A DNA stretch of 64,000 nucleotides from Streptomyces sp. NBC_00490 (GCF_036013645.1 NZ_CP107869.1:8494001-8558000); one strand, 5' to 3'; counted from the first letter of the stretch, positions 20,251-32,355 are shown. Translations and numbers: made by a program. The notes: generated by a model from the sequence alone, not told the origin.

Positions 20251-21584
20251 AGCTGACGATTCTGGGGGGCGGCGGATTCCGCGTGCCGCTCGTGTACGGG
20301 GCGCTCCTGACGGACCGCGCCGAGGGGCGGGTCACGGAAGTCGTCCTGCACGATCTGGACGACAGCCGACTGTATGCAGTCGCCCGGGTACTGGCTGAAC
20401 AGGCGTCGACCGTCGACGACGCCCCCACCGTCACCGCCACCACCGACCTCGACGAGGCGCTCCGCGGCGCCGACTTCATCTTCTCCGCGATCCGCGTCGG
20501 CGGCCTGGAGGGCCGCGCCGACGACGAGCGGGTGGCCCTCGCCGAGGGCGTCCTCGGCCAGGAGACGGTGGGTGCCGGCGGCATCGCCTACGGTCTGCGC
20601 ACGGTCCCCGTCGCCGTCGACATCGCCCAGCGGGTCGCCCGGCTCGCCCCCGACGCCTGGCTCATCAACTTCACCAACCCGGCGGGTCTCGTCACCGAGG
20701 CCATGTCCCGCCACCTCGGCGACCGTGTCATCGGCATCTGCGACTCACCGGTCGGCCTCGGCCGCCGTATCGCCCGGGTGCTCGGCGCGAACCCGAACGA
20801 GGCGTGGATCGACTACGTCGGCCTCAACCACCTCGGCTGGGTCCGCGGCCTGCGGGTCGCCGGCCGCGACGAACTCCCGCGGCTGCTCGCCGACCCCGGG
20901 CTCCTCGGCTCCTTCGAGGAGGGCAAGCTCTTCGGCGTCGACTGGCTGCAGTCGCTCGGCGCGATCCCCAACGAATACCTGCACTACTACTACTTCAACC
21001 GCGAGACCGTCCGCGCCTACCAGCAGGCCGAGAAGACCCGCGGCGCCTTCCTCGCCGACCAGCAGGCCGCCTTCTACGAGGAGATGCGCCGCCCGGACGC
21101 GGCCGCCCTGACCGCCTGGGACCGCACCCGCGCCGAGCGCGAGGCCACCTACATGTCCGAGAACCGCGAGAGCGCCGGCGCCGGTGAGCGCGACGCCGAC
21201 GACCTGTCCGGCGGCTACGAGAAGGTCGCCCTCGCGCTGATGCGGGCCATCGCCCGCGACGAGCGCACCACCCTGATCCTCAACGTCCGCAACCAGGGCA
21301 CCCTCTCGGTGCTCGACAACGATGCCGTGATCGAGGTCCCGTGCCTCGTCGACGCCAACGGCGCCCACCCGGTCGCCGTCGCCCCGCTGCCCGACCACGC
21401 GAGCGGCCTGGTCTGCTCGGTCAAGGCGGTCGAGCGCGAGGTGCTGGCCGCCGCCGAGACCGGCTCCCGTACGACGGCGGTGAAGGCGTTCGCGCTGCAC
21501 CCGCTCGTCGACTCCGTGAACGTCGCCCGCCGACTGGTCGAGGGCTACACCGAGGTCCATCCGGGCCTGGCGTACCTTAAGTGA
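20247..21584 (+). CDS. GH4 family glycosidase (6-phospho-beta-glucosidase-like)
   Basis: A 445-residue protein. The NAD-binding motif LTILGGGGFR is at residues 3-12. The metal ligands of GH4 are Cys165 (GICDSP) and His195 (VGLNHLGW). NFTNPAGL at about 141-148 is also conserved. GH4 enzymes act by an NAD- and Mn-dependent oxidation-elimination, cytoplasmic, often on phosphorylated disaccharides. With a kinase in the locus this could be a phospho-glycosidase, although actinomycete members may use unphosphorylated substrates. GTG start overlapping the DeoR stop. A near-palindrome CGACTG-TATG-CAGTCG (20367-20382) lies in codons 41-46. Confidence 0.9.
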   Translation: MKLTILGGGGFRVPLVYGALLTDRAEGRVTEVVLHDLDDSRLYAVARVLAEQASTVDDAPTVTATTDLDEALRGADFIFSAIRVGGLEGRADDERVALAEGVLGQETVGAGGIAYGLRTVPVAVDIAQRVARLAPDAWLINFTNPAGLVTEAMSRHLGDRVIGICDSPVGLGRRIARVLGANPNEAWIDYVGLNHLGWVRGLRVAGRDELPRLLADPGLLGSFEEGKLFGVDWLQSLGAIPNEYLHYYYFNRETVRAYQQAEKTRGAFLADQQAAFYEEMRRPDAAALTAWDRTRAEREATYMSENRESAGAGERDADDLSGGYEKVALALMRAIARDERTTLILNVRNQGTLSVLDNDAVIEVPCLVDANGAHPVAVAPLPDHASGLVCSVKAVEREVLAAAETGSRTTAVKAFALHPLVDSVNVARRLVEGYTEVHPGLAYLK

Positions 21585-21587
21585 GCA

Positions 21588-21615
21588 CACGAGGGGAAAG
21601 CGCTTTCCCCTCGTG
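21588..21615. promoter_or_regulatory. Perfect 28-bp palindrome between GH4 and GH38 genes
   Basis: CACGAGGGGAAAGC followed at once by its exact reverse complement. It starts four bases after the GH4 stop. The centre GAAAGCGCTTTC resembles LacI-family operators. As RNA it could fold into a strong hairpin that trims or attenuates the operon before the alpha-mannosidase gene. No T-run follows. Confidence 0.7.
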
Positions 21616-21677
21616 GTGCCCCGCCGGGCCCGCCGCCTTCCGCTTCCACCCGCTCGCTCCCTTCCTGGAGACCTCTC

Positions 21678-24731
<3,054 letters not shown>

Positions 24732-24734
24732 CCC

Positions 24735-25985
24735 GTGCCCATGCAACCCTGGTTCACCGACGCCAAGTTGGGGATCTTCGTCCACTGGGGCATCTACGCC
24801 GTCGACGGCGTCCAGGAGTCCTGGTCGTTCTACGACGACATCGTCCCGCACGACCGGTACATGTCCCAACTGGAGCGCTTCACCGGCGCCAAGTACGACC
24901 CTCGCGCGTGGGCCGACCTGTTCGCCCGCGCCGGCGCCCGGTACGCCGTCCTGACGACCCGTCACCACGACGGAGTCGCCCTGTGGGACACGCAGTTCGG
25001 CGACCTCAACCTCGGCAAGGACTACATCGGCCCCTACGCCGAGGCCCTGCGTGAGAAGGACCTCAAGGTCGGGTTCTACTACTCGCACTCCGACTGGAAT
25101 CACCCCGACTACGCCACCACCCGCAAGCCGGGCCGCCCACCGGAGCAGGAGGACAACCGCTACTCCGAATGCGCGGCCGACGACGAGGACCTGGCGGCCT
25201 GGGAGCGGTTCATCGCCTACCGGGACGGCCAGATCCGCGAGCTGGCCTCGCGCTACCGGCCCGACCTGATGTGGTTCGACGGCGAGTGGGACCGCAGCGA
25301 GGAGCAGTGGCGTATCCCCGAACTCGCCGCGCTCATACGCTCGTACAACCCCGATGTCGTCTTCAACGCCCGCATGCTCGGCGAGGGCGACTACGCCACC
25401 CCCGAGCAGGGCGCCCCCATCGAACCACCCAGTGGCCCCTGGGAGTTGTGCCTCACGATCAACGACTCGTGGGGCTACCAGCACCAGGACCACAACCACA
25501 AATCGCTCACCCAGCTCGTCCGCTACTTCACCGAGACCATCGGCGGGGGCGGCAACCTGCTGCTCGACGTCGGCCCGATGGAGGACGGCACCATCCCGCA
25601 GCCGCAGGTGGAGCGCCTCGAAGGGCTGGGGGAGTGGATCGCGAAACACGCGGAGGCGGTGTACGGGACGGTGCGCGGGCTGCCTGCCGGGCACCACTAC
25701 GGGCCCAGCACCCTCTCCGCCGACGGCCGGACGCTCTACCTCACCCTGTTCGACATCCCCCGCGCCGAGATCGGCGTGCGCGGCCTGGCCACCCCGGTCC
25801 GCAGGGTCACCGTCCTCGGCACCGGCACGGAACTCGCCCACCGTGTCGTCGGCGGACTGCACGAGGCCGTCGGCGTCCTGTGGATCGACCCGCCCGCCGA
25901 GACCGACCTCGACCCGCACGCCACGGTGCTCGCGGTCGAACTGGACGGGGATCTGGAGCTGTACCGAGGCGCGGGGCGGTTCTGA
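24735..25985 (+). CDS. GH29 alpha-L-fucosidase, cytoplasmic
   Basis: A 416-residue protein. Typical GH29 segments are present: GIFVHWGIYAVDG (13-25), TTRHHDGVALWDT (74-86), YYSHSDWNHP (115-124) and the nucleophile Asp182 in MWFDGEWD. LLLDVGPMEDGTIP near 280 is also a family hallmark. There is no signal peptide, so it acts after import. GTG start at 24735, three bases after the mannosidase stop, so it closes the rightward operon. It would trim terminal fucose, matching a glycan that also bears galactose and mannose. Confidence 0.93.
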   Translation: MPMQPWFTDAKLGIFVHWGIYAVDGVQESWSFYDDIVPHDRYMSQLERFTGAKYDPRAWADLFARAGARYAVLTTRHHDGVALWDTQFGDLNLGKDYIGPYAEALREKDLKVGFYYSHSDWNHPDYATTRKPGRPPEQEDNRYSECAADDEDLAAWERFIAYRDGQIRELASRYRPDLMWFDGEWDRSEEQWRIPELAALIRSYNPDVVFNARMLGEGDYATPEQGAPIEPPSGPWELCLTINDSWGYQHQDHNHKSLTQLVRYFTETIGGGGNLLLDVGPMEDGTIPQPQVERLEGLGEWIAKHAEAVYGTVRGLPAGHHYGPSTLSADGRTLYLTLFDIPRAEIGVRGLATPVRRVTVLGTGTELAHRVVGGLHEAVGVLWIDPPAETDLDPHATVLAVELDGDLELYRGAGRF

Positions 25986-26004
25986 CGACGCCACGGGCCG
26001 ACTG

Positions 26005-26040
26005 CCCCCACGCCTGGCCGACTCGGCGCAGGCGTGGGGG
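26005..26040. terminator. Hairpin between convergent GH29 and chitinase genes
   Basis: CCCCCACGCCTG (26005-26016) pairs perfectly with CAGGCGTGGGGG (26029-26040) around a 12-base loop that can fold further. It lies between two convergent stops, so it can serve as a two-way terminator. Confidence 0.8.
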
Positions 26041-26056
26041 TACCCGGTCAGCCGGC

Positions 26057-27733
26057 TCAGCCGGTGAAGCCGGCCGTGATCGAGGTGAACTGCCAGTTGC
26101 TCTGGCTGATGCCGGAGCAGTTGCTGACCACACCGCCGCCCGGGCACGGCCGGTCACGGTTGACCGACCAGAACGCGAGCCGCGCGAGGTGGTGGGAGTT
26201 CGCCCAGTCCCGGATCGAGGTCCAGGTGGCGGTGGAGGTGAGCTCCTGCTGGTCGGAGAGCCCGTTCATACCGGAGATGCCGATGTGGGCGTAGGCGGTC
26301 GCGTCGTCCCACCCGAAGGTGGACTTCAGCTTGGCCTTGAGCCCCTCCGTCGCGTTCACGGTGCTGCCGTACATGTCGGCGCCGCCGCCGAAGTCGAACG
26401 GCATGATCGTGAACACGTCGATGCCGGCGTTCAGCGCCTTGGCCTGCTCGATGAGCCGGTTGCCCCAGTACGTGGGACCGGTCGTCGACGTCCCGAAGGT
26501 CAGGACGGTCCGCAGCCCCGGGTTGTTCGCCTTGACGATCTTCAGGGCGTTCAGGATCCGGTCCTGCACGGTCGCGTTCTCGAATTCGTCGGTGTTCTCG
26601 ATGTCGACGTCGATCGCCTTGAGCCCGTAGGCGTCGATCACCTTCTGGTAGGCGCCCGCCAGCGCTTCGGCGGTGGAGCAGTTCGGCCCGAGCTTGTTGC
26701 CGCTCCAGCCGCCGATCGACGGCACGATGTCGCCGCCCGCGGAACGGATGGAGTTGATGACGCTCTGGTCGTTACCGCCGGTCAGCGGCCTGCTGCCGTC
26801 CCAGGCCGGGTTGCAGCCGCCGGAGGACAGGATGAACGCCATCGTGTACCACTTGATCCCGGTCGAGCTCATCACCGAGGTGGCGCTCGGCGGATCGCCC
26901 CAGCCGAGGTAGAGGTAGGGCGCGGCCTGCTTGAACCCGGTACCGCCCCCGCCCGCGTCCGTCGTGACGCTCACGGCGTTGGAGGCCGCCGAGGAGTTCC
27001 CGGCCGCGTCCCGCGCCCGCACGGTGAACGTGTAGGCGGTGCTGCCGGAGAGCCCGCTGACGGTGGCACTCGTCCCGGAGACGCTGAGCACCTGGTTCGA
27101 ACCGCTGTAGATGTCGTACGCCGTGACACCGACGTTGTCCGTCGACGCGTTCCACGCCAGCGACACGCTCGACGACGTCTTCCCGGTGGACCGCAGACTC
27201 GCCGGCGCGGTCGGCGCCTGCGTGTCCGAACCACCGCCCGGGCCGTCGAGGTTGATGTCATCGGCGTAGTAGGTGCCCTGCGCGTACCACCCGTGGGTGT
27301 AGACGGTGGCGCTCGTCTGCGAGGCACCGGTGGTGAAGGACACACTGAGCTGGCTGTACGCCGACGGCGACGAGGTCCATGTGGAGGAACCGCCGTCCAC
27401 ACCGAGGTAGACGTAACTGCCGCGCACCCAGCCGCTCAACGTGTACGCGGTGTTCGGCCGCACGGCGACGGTCTGGCTGCACTTGGCGATGTCGCTCGAA
27501 CTCACCGCACCCGCAAGCGCCTTGGAGCCGGCGCGCACGGGGGAGGAGACGACCGACCCGAGGTTCCCGGTACAGGACCAGGGGCTCAGGGCCCCCGACT
27601 CGAATCCGGGATTGGTCAGAACATTGGCCGCTTGGGCCGTACCGGGAAGAGCGACCGCCCCGGCCAACGCGAGAGCCGCGGTACCCAGGAGAGCGAAGAG
27701 ACGTCTGGAACGCCGTAGAAGAGGAGTGCGCAC
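26057..27733 (-). CDS. Secreted GH18 chitinase with CBM and fibronectin III domain
   Basis: A 558-residue protein from GTG 27733 (GGGAGATCAC just upstream). Signal peptide to about AQAA at 35. Then a CBM4/9-type carbohydrate-binding module ([11 protein letters not shown] to DDINLDGPG), a fibronectin III domain (about 172-262), and a GH18 barrel (about 275-558). The catalytic motif reads KAIDVDIE: the proton-donor Glu is present, but the first Asp of DxxDxDxE is Lys, as in some GH18 subgroups. SIGGWSG is the substrate-binding strand. It degrades chitin outside the cell. Two DasR-like sites flank its -35 box, so regulation by N-acetylglucosamine is likely. Confidence 0.93.
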   Translation of the reverse strand: MRTPLLRRSRRLFALLGTAALALAGAVALPGTAQAANVLTNPGFESGALSPWSCTGNLGSVVSSPVRAGSKALAGAVSSSDIAKCSQTVAVRPNTAYTLSGWVRGSYVYLGVDGGSSTWTSSPSAYSQLSVSFTTGASQTSATVYTHGWYAQGTYYADDINLDGPGGGSDTQAPTAPASLRSTGKTSSSVSLAWNASTDNVGVTAYDIYSGSNQVLSVSGTSATVSGLSGSTAYTFTVRARDAAGNSSAASNAVSVTTDAGGGGTGFKQAAPYLYLGWGDPPSATSVMSSTGIKWYTMAFILSSGGCNPAWDGSRPLTGGNDQSVINSIRSAGGDIVPSIGGWSGNKLGPNCSTAEALAGAYQKVIDAYGLKAIDVDIENTDEFENATVQDRILNALKIVKANNPGLRTVLTFGTSTTGPTYWGNRLIEQAKALNAGIDVFTIMPFDFGGGADMYGSTVNATEGLKAKLKSTFGWDDATAYAHIGISGMNGLSDQQELTSTATWTSIRDWANSHHLARLAFWSVNRDRPCPGGGVVSNCSGISQSNWQFTSITAGFTG

Positions 27734-27790
27734 GTGATCTCCCTGAAGAAATGGGGGTGTTCGGGAGTACAGCGAAGTGCGCAACACAAG

Positions 27791-27845
27791 TTGGTATGGA
27801 CCAATCCGCCTGTCAAGAGTGAGCGACGGAATTGGTCCATACCGG
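27791..27845 (-). promoter_or_regulatory. Chitinase promoter with two DasR-like (dre) sites
   Basis: TTGGTATGGACCAAT (27791-27805) and ATTGGTCCATACCGG (27831-27845) are opposite-strand copies that agree at 13 of 15 bases. Both have the TGGT-N4-ACC(A) shape of DasR sites. A TTGACA -35 (27816 to 27811, minus strand) lies between them; the -10 is weak and overlaps the first site. Confidence 0.65.
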
Positions 27846-27857
27846 TGGGTGAAGATG

Positions 27858-27908
27858 CCTTTAAGGGGCGCGGGGAACTGCGCGATCAGCCATGGACGAC
27901 CCGCACCC
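27858..27908. repeat. Streptomyces intergenic repeat with GGGGCGCGGGGAACTGCGCG core
   Basis: The core (starting TTTAAGGGGCGCGG) matches a short element I recognise from many Streptomyces genomes, where it recurs between genes. The piece CGCG-GGGAACTG-CGCG can form a small hairpin. Only one copy is seen in this window. Function unknown. Confidence 0.55.
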
Positions 27909-27918
27909 GGTACACAAC

Positions 27919-29052
27919 CTAAAGCGGCAGGACCTGACCCGCAGCCGAGACGGAGTCGACGGCAACCGGCTCAGCCGCCGCAGGCCGCGGCAACGGCTCG
28001 GACACTTCCGCCCGCTGATGCGGAATGGCCACAGGCCGAAGCTGCCGCGGCCCCGACACCACCGTGTAGTCCTGGCCCAGGAACGGCGGAGTCATCTCCC
28101 CCGGGTCCTCGCCCAGCGCCAACTGCACAGCGGCCCAAGGCGCGTTGACCCCGCACAGCGACAGCTGGTGCAGCCCGCCGGCAGGCCGGGTGTTGACGTC
28201 CATCAGCACCGGCGTGTCACCGAACATCCGGAACTGGATGTTGGACAGGTAGTGCAGCCCGAAGCCCTCCGCGATCATCCGCGCCGGCTCCAGCCACTGC
28301 TCGTGCAGCGTGAACCCACGGCGGCGCCCGTTCTTGGTGCGGCCGACCGCCAGCCGGATCCGGTTGTCCGTTCCCGTGAGGCAGTCGACCGAGACCTCCG
28401 GCTGCTCCAGACGCGGCATGACCAGCCAGTCCACCGGCTCGTCGGCCTGCGTCAGCGCCTCCACGACCGTGTCCAGCGGCACGTACGGGCTGGGGAAGCC
28501 GTTGAGGTGATCGAGCGAGAAGGGGGTGCGCGTGATCACGCGGAAGCCCACCCCGCCCGCACCGGACGCCGGCTTGAAGCACGCCTTGTACCCGTCCGCC
28601 TCCAACTTCTCGACAGCGACGACGAGTTCCTCGGCGGTCCGCACCCGGTACCACGGCGGCACGGGCACCCCGATGGCCTGGACGGCCTCGTACGCGATCA
28701 CCTTGTCGTGGAAGACGGCCACGGCCTCCGGCGGCGGCGCGAGCAGAGCCGTACCGACCGCAGCGAAGTCCGCGCGGTGCGCCACGATCGCCGACTGGTG
28801 CAGCCGGGGCACGAAGACGTCGATGCCGCGGCGGGTGCACTGGTCGAGCGCGTACTCGACGTACGCGGCCGGGGACAGGCCCTCCGGCTCCAGCTCGGCG
28901 GTGTCGGCGGCGGCCAGTACGGGGGAGTCCGCGTCGCCGTGCGTCGCATGGATCTTGACGGCGCGATCACAGGGATTTCGGCGCAGCTGATCCATGAAAA
29001 ACACGTTCTCCGCGTACGTGCGGTTGAGCCAGACGCGTACGCGAGAGATCAT
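27919..29052 (-). CDS. ATP-grasp domain protein
   Basis: A 377-residue protein. The ATP-grasp fold is visible from about residue 100: [16 protein letters not shown] (lid entry), [18 protein letters not shown] (ATP loop), [18 protein letters not shown] (metal/ATP strand) and [17 protein letters not shown] (metal-binding strand). Such proteins join a carboxylate to an amine or thiol through an acyl phosphate. It is not a known biotin, carbamoyl-phosphate or D-Ala ligase type. The gene stands alone. Its ATG is preceded by a leader that also precedes the sugar-binding-protein gene. The last 40 residues are low-complexity and probably disordered. Substrate unknown. Confidence 0.85.
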   Translation of the reverse strand: MISRVRVWLNRTYAENVFFMDQLRRNPCDRAVKIHATHGDADSPVLAAADTAELEPEGLSPAAYVEYALDQCTRRGIDVFVPRLHQSAIVAHRADFAAVGTALLAPPPEAVAVFHDKVIAYEAVQAIGVPVPPWYRVRTAEELVVAVEKLEADGYKACFKPASGAGGVGFRVITRTPFSLDHLNGFPSPYVPLDTVVEALTQADEPVDWLVMPRLEQPEVSVDCLTGTDNRIRLAVGRTKNGRRRGFTLHEQWLEPARMIAEGFGLHYLSNIQFRMFGDTPVLMDVNTRPAGGLHQLSLCGVNAPWAAVQLALGEDPGEMTPPFLGQDYTVVSGPRQLRPVAIPHQRAEVSEPLPRPAAAEPVAVDSVSAAGQVLPL

Positions 29053-29057
29053 GCAGG

Positions 29058-29078
29058 CCGCCTTTCGGGGTTTTCGGG
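29058..29078 (-). repeat. Leader-type repeat before the ATP-grasp gene
   Basis: Second copy of the CCCGAAAACCCC(C)GAAAGGCGG leader found at 18272-18293; it differs by one C. GAAAGGCGG serves as ribosome-binding site for the ATG at 29052. Confidence 0.6.
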
Positions 29079-29323
29079 CACGGCGAAGCAGGCCGAACCC
29101 GGCCAGGGTGTGAGGAGGGTCACCAAACCGCCCTGCGCGAAGGGAAGTTCATGGCGGTGGTGTTGGGGCGATCATACGGCTTCCCGAGGGCCCGGCGTGC
29201 AACGCGCGTGTTACGGATTATTCGATCTTGATCGAACCCTCTCCGGGCGGGGCCGGGCCCGCTTGTCCGGGCGCCGTGGATGTGCTGTCGTGGTCCCATT
29301 CGTCTGCTCGGAGGAGGCCAGAG

Positions 29324-30232
29324 GTGACGTCGAGGGCCGGGGGTTCCGGACAGCTGCTGGCCATCAGTGACCTGCATGTCGGCTACCCGGAGAACCGCGC
29401 CCTCGTCGAGGGGATGCGCCCCGGGACGGACGAGGACTGGCTCCTGGTGGCCGGTGACGTCGCCGAGACCGTGTCCGCGATCCGCTGGACCCTCGAGACG
29501 CTCGCCGGCCGCTTCCGCAAGGTCGTCTGGGCCCCGGGCAACCACGAACTGTGGACCCACCCCGACGACGAGGTCACCCTGCGCGGCGTCGAGCGCTACG
29601 AACACCTCGTCGCGCTCTGCCGCGACCTCGGAGTCACCACCCCCGAGGACCCCTACCCGGTCTGGGAGGGCCCCGGCGGCCCGGTCGCCGTCGCCCCGCT
29701 CTTCCTGCTGTACGACTACTCCTTCCTGCCCCCGGGCTGCGCGACCAAGGAGGAGGGGCTGGAGTACGCGTACGGCACCGGCATCGTCTGCAACGACGAG
29801 CACCTGCTGCACCCCGACCCCTACCCGAGCCGCGAGGCCTGGTGCCGGGCCCGGGTCGAGGCGACCGCCCGCAGACTCGCCGAGCTGCCCGACGACCTGC
29901 CCACCGTGCTCGTCAACCACTACCCGCTGGACCGGCACCCGACCGAGGTGCTCTGGTACCCCGAGTTCGCCATGTGGTGCGGCACGGCGCTCACCGCGGA
30001 CTGGCACCGCAGGTTCCGCGTCGAGACCATGGTCTACGGTCATCTGCACATCCCGCGGACCACCTGGCACGACGGTGTCCGCTTCGAAGAGGTGTCGGTC
30101 GGATACCCCCGGGAGTGGCGCGAGCGCCCCGACCCGCCGGGCCGGCTGCGCCGCATCCTGCCCAAGGAGGTCGGGCCCCGTGATCGAGGAGCTGCTGCCG
30201 GACACGGTGGTGGCCGTGGAGACGTACGGTGA
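29324..30232 (+). CDS. Metallophosphoesterase family protein
   Basis: A 302-residue calcineurin-like phosphoesterase from GTG 29324, with GGAGG upstream. The motifs in order are: AISDLHVGYPEN (about 13-24), VAGDVAET (about 42-49), WAPGNHELW (about 69-77), VLVNHYPLD (about 195-203) and VYGHLHIPR (about 236-244). All metal ligands are present. It overlaps the phosphopantetheinyl transferase gene by 53 bases, so its last 18 residues are encoded in the overlap. This pairing suggests a role tied to carrier-protein or CoA-related chemistry, for example as a phosphodiesterase, but that is inference. Confidence 0.9.
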   Translation: MTSRAGGSGQLLAISDLHVGYPENRALVEGMRPGTDEDWLLVAGDVAETVSAIRWTLETLAGRFRKVVWAPGNHELWTHPDDEVTLRGVERYEHLVALCRDLGVTTPEDPYPVWEGPGGPVAVAPLFLLYDYSFLPPGCATKEEGLEYAYGTGIVCNDEHLLHPDPYPSREAWCRARVEATARRLAELPDDLPTVLVNHYPLDRHPTEVLWYPEFAMWCGTALTADWHRRFRVETMVYGHLHIPRTTWHDGVRFEEVSVGYPREWRERPDPPGRLRRILPKEVGPRDRGAAAGHGGGRGDVR

Positions 30233-30854
30233 CGACGAGACCGCGCCGCTGTACCCCGAGGAAGCGGCGGTCGTGGCGCGGGCGGTGGACAAACGCCGAC
30301 GCGAGTTCGCCGCCGTACGCTCCTGCGCCCGCCGGGCCATGGAGAAGCTCGGTGTCCCGCCCCAGCCCGTCCTGCCCGGCGTCCGCGGCGCCCCGCGGTG
30401 GCCCGCCGGACTGGCCGGCAGCATGACCCACTGCGACGGCTACCGCGCCGCCGCCCTGGTCCGCGCCGCCGACCTGGCCTCCCTCGGCATCGACGCCGAA
30501 CCCCACGAGCCACTCCCCGACGGGGTCCTGGCCTCCACCTCCCTGCCCGCGGAGGCGGACCGGCTGCGCGGGCTGGCCGGGCAGCGGCCCGACATCCACT
30601 GGGACCGGCTGCTGTTCAGTGCCAAGGAGTCCGTCTACAAGGCGTGGTTCCCGCTGACCGGGAAGTGGCTCGACTTCACCGAGGCCGACATCGAGTTCTT
30701 CGCCCACCCCGGCGAACGGCTCGGCGGCGGCTTCAGCGCCGAACTCCTCGTGCCCGGACCGACGGTGGGCGGCCGGCGGCTCGGCCGCTTCGAGGGCCGC
30801 TGGACCGTCCGGCGCGGGCTGGTCGCCACCGCCGTCGTGGTGCCGCACGCCTGA
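30180..30854 (+). CDS. 4'-phosphopantetheinyl transferase (Sfp/EntD type)
   Basis: A 224-residue protein from GTG 30180, which has a strong AAGGAGG 9 bases upstream although it lies inside the metallophosphoesterase gene. Signature motifs: GSMTHCDGYRAAAL (about 80-93), the Mg-binding GIDAEPHEPLPDGV (about 104-117) and FSAKESVYKAW (about 147-157). It moves phosphopantetheine from CoA to the serine of peptidyl or acyl carrier proteins, so it can activate siderophore, NRPS or PKS systems. No such assembly line is in the window, so it acts in trans. Confidence 0.94.
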   Translation: MIEELLPDTVVAVETYGDDETAPLYPEEAAVVARAVDKRRREFAAVRSCARRAMEKLGVPPQPVLPGVRGAPRWPAGLAGSMTHCDGYRAAALVRAADLASLGIDAEPHEPLPDGVLASTSLPAEADRLRGLAGQRPDIHWDRLLFSAKESVYKAWFPLTGKWLDFTEADIEFFAHPGERLGGGFSAELLVPGPTVGGRRLGRFEGRWTVRRGLVATAVVVPHA

Positions 30855-30862
30855 GCGGTCCC

Positions 30863-31090
30863 TCATGGACGCGGGAACCAGCTCTGCAGCAGCCGGAAGA
30901 ACTCCTCCTCGTTGCCCACGAGGCCCGCGTCCGCCAGGGCCTGCTCCGCCTCCGCGAGCACGGCGGGCGGCACGACCGGTGGCCGCGCCGCATTGGGCGG
31001 GCCGTCGAAGGCGGCGCGCACGGTGTGCAGAAGCCGCAGGTAGGCCTGGACGGCGGTGCGCTCGCGGTCGGTCAGTACGGCGGTGTGCAT
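30863..31090 (-). CDS. Small conserved-type hypothetical protein
   Basis: A 75-residue protein begins at ATG 31090, which has GGGGAG about 8 bases upstream; a longer 84-residue frame exists but lacks this. It is mostly helical (TDRERTAVQAYLRLLHTVRA, then AEAEQALADAGL and EEFFRLLQSWFP). There are no Cys, no membrane helix and no known domain. It ends 8 bases from the converging transferase gene. Codon use is normal for the region, which supports a real gene. Function unknown. Confidence 0.7.
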   Translation of the reverse strand: MHTAVLTDRERTAVQAYLRLLHTVRAAFDGPPNAARPPVVPPAVLAEAEQALADAGLVGNEEEFFRLLQSWFPRP

Positions 31091-31312
31091 CGGTCGGCTC
31101 TCCCCAAGTCGGCTCATCGGTCACGCACCCGTACATGGGGGTGCAACTCCAGCTTGCCGCCCACCACTGACAATGAGGCCCGCGCACTCCCCGGTTCGCC
31201 CGCTTAGCGGAGGCGAAACCTCCGTGAAATCCCCGGTGGGAAAGGCGTCCTACGCTGGATGCAAGGGCTTTCGGCCGCTGCTCGGCGGCCCAGGGAACGG
31301 GGAGGCACGTGC

Positions 31313-32335
31313 GTGGTCGACGTCCCGCACCGGCGCCCGGCGCGCACCGTAAGGCTGCGCTCGGTGGGCCACGGTGAACTCGAGTTGCAGTACCGGGTCG
31401 TGCACGGCTACCGCCGTGCCTTCCGGATGGCCGGTCAGGGGCCCGCGCTGGTCCTCATCCACGGCATCGGGGACTCCTCCGCCACCTGGGCCGACCTGAT
31501 CCCCGACCTCGCCCGCACCCACACCGTCATCGCCCCCGACCTGCTCGGCCACGGCGCCTCGGACAAACCGCGCGCCGATTACTCGGTGGCCGCGTACGCC
31601 AACGGGGTGCGCGATCTGCTGACCACCCTCGGCATCGAGTCGGCGACGCTGGTCGGGCACTCGCTGGGCGGCGGGGTGGCCATGCAGTTCGCCTACCAGT
31701 TCCCCGAGCGCACCGAGCGGCTCATCCTGGTCAGCGCGGGCGGCGTGGGGCGCGAGGTGAATCCCGTGCTGCGGATGGTGTCGCTGCCCGGGGCCCATCT
31801 GATGCTGTCGTCGCTGCGGCTGCCGGGGATGCGGTGGCAAGTGGGGCTCGCCGTGGGGCTGATGAAGCTGCTCGACACCGATCTCGGGCAGGACGCCCCC
31901 GACCTGCTGAACCTCGTGGACGCGCTGCCGGACGAGACGTCACGCAACGCCTTCATCCGCACGCTGCGCGCGGTGGTCGACTGGCGGGGGCAGGTGGTGA
32001 CCATGCTCGACCGGTGCTATCTGACCGAGGGCATGCCGACGATGCTGCTCTGGGGCGACCGGGACAGTGTGGTGCCGGTGCGGCACGCGTTCGGGGCGCA
32101 CGAGGCGATGCCGGGGAGCCGGCTGGAGATCTTCGAGGGGGCGGGACACTTTCCGTTCCACGCCGATCCGGGGCGGTTCGTCTCCCTGGTCGAGGAGTTC
32201 ACCGCGACCACGGCTCCGGCGGACTGGAGCCGTGAGCACTGGCGCGAGCTGCTGTGCGAGGGACGGCCCGGCATGCCGCTCAGCCGTGCCACCGAACGCG
32301 ACATGCGCGAGGCGAGCGAACGCAGCGCGACCTGA
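31313..32335 (+). CDS. Alpha/beta hydrolase, cytoplasmic
   Basis: A 340-residue protein from GTG 31313. LVLIHGIGDSSATW gives the oxyanion HG motif. The nucleophile is the Ser in VGHSLGGG (about 115), the acid the Asp in LWGDRDSVVPV (about 249), and the His in GAGHFPFHADP (about 279). The overall pattern matches the haloalkane dehalogenase / meta-cleavage-product hydrolase branch of the fold. There is no signal peptide. It stands alone, with a hairpin at its end. Substrate unknown. Confidence 0.9.
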   Translation: MVDVPHRRPARTVRLRSVGHGELELQYRVVHGYRRAFRMAGQGPALVLIHGIGDSSATWADLIPDLARTHTVIAPDLLGHGASDKPRADYSVAAYANGVRDLLTTLGIESATLVGHSLGGGVAMQFAYQFPERTERLILVSAGGVGREVNPVLRMVSLPGAHLMLSSLRLPGMRWQVGLAVGLMKLLDTDLGQDAPDLLNLVDALPDETSRNAFIRTLRAVVDWRGQVVTMLDRCYLTEGMPTMLLWGDRDSVVPVRHAFGAHEAMPGSRLEIFEGAGHFPFHADPGRFVSLVEEFTATTAPADWSREHWRELLCEGRPGMPLSRATERDMREASERSAT

Positions 32336-32355
32336 CCGGCGGCGGTGCCGGTCAG
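32332..32355. terminator. Hairpin across the convergent ends of the alpha/beta hydrolase and ImmA-like genes
   Basis: CTGACCGGC (32332-32340) pairs with GCCGGTCAG (32347-32355) around a six-base loop. It overlaps both stop codons and can terminate in both directions. Confidence 0.65.
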
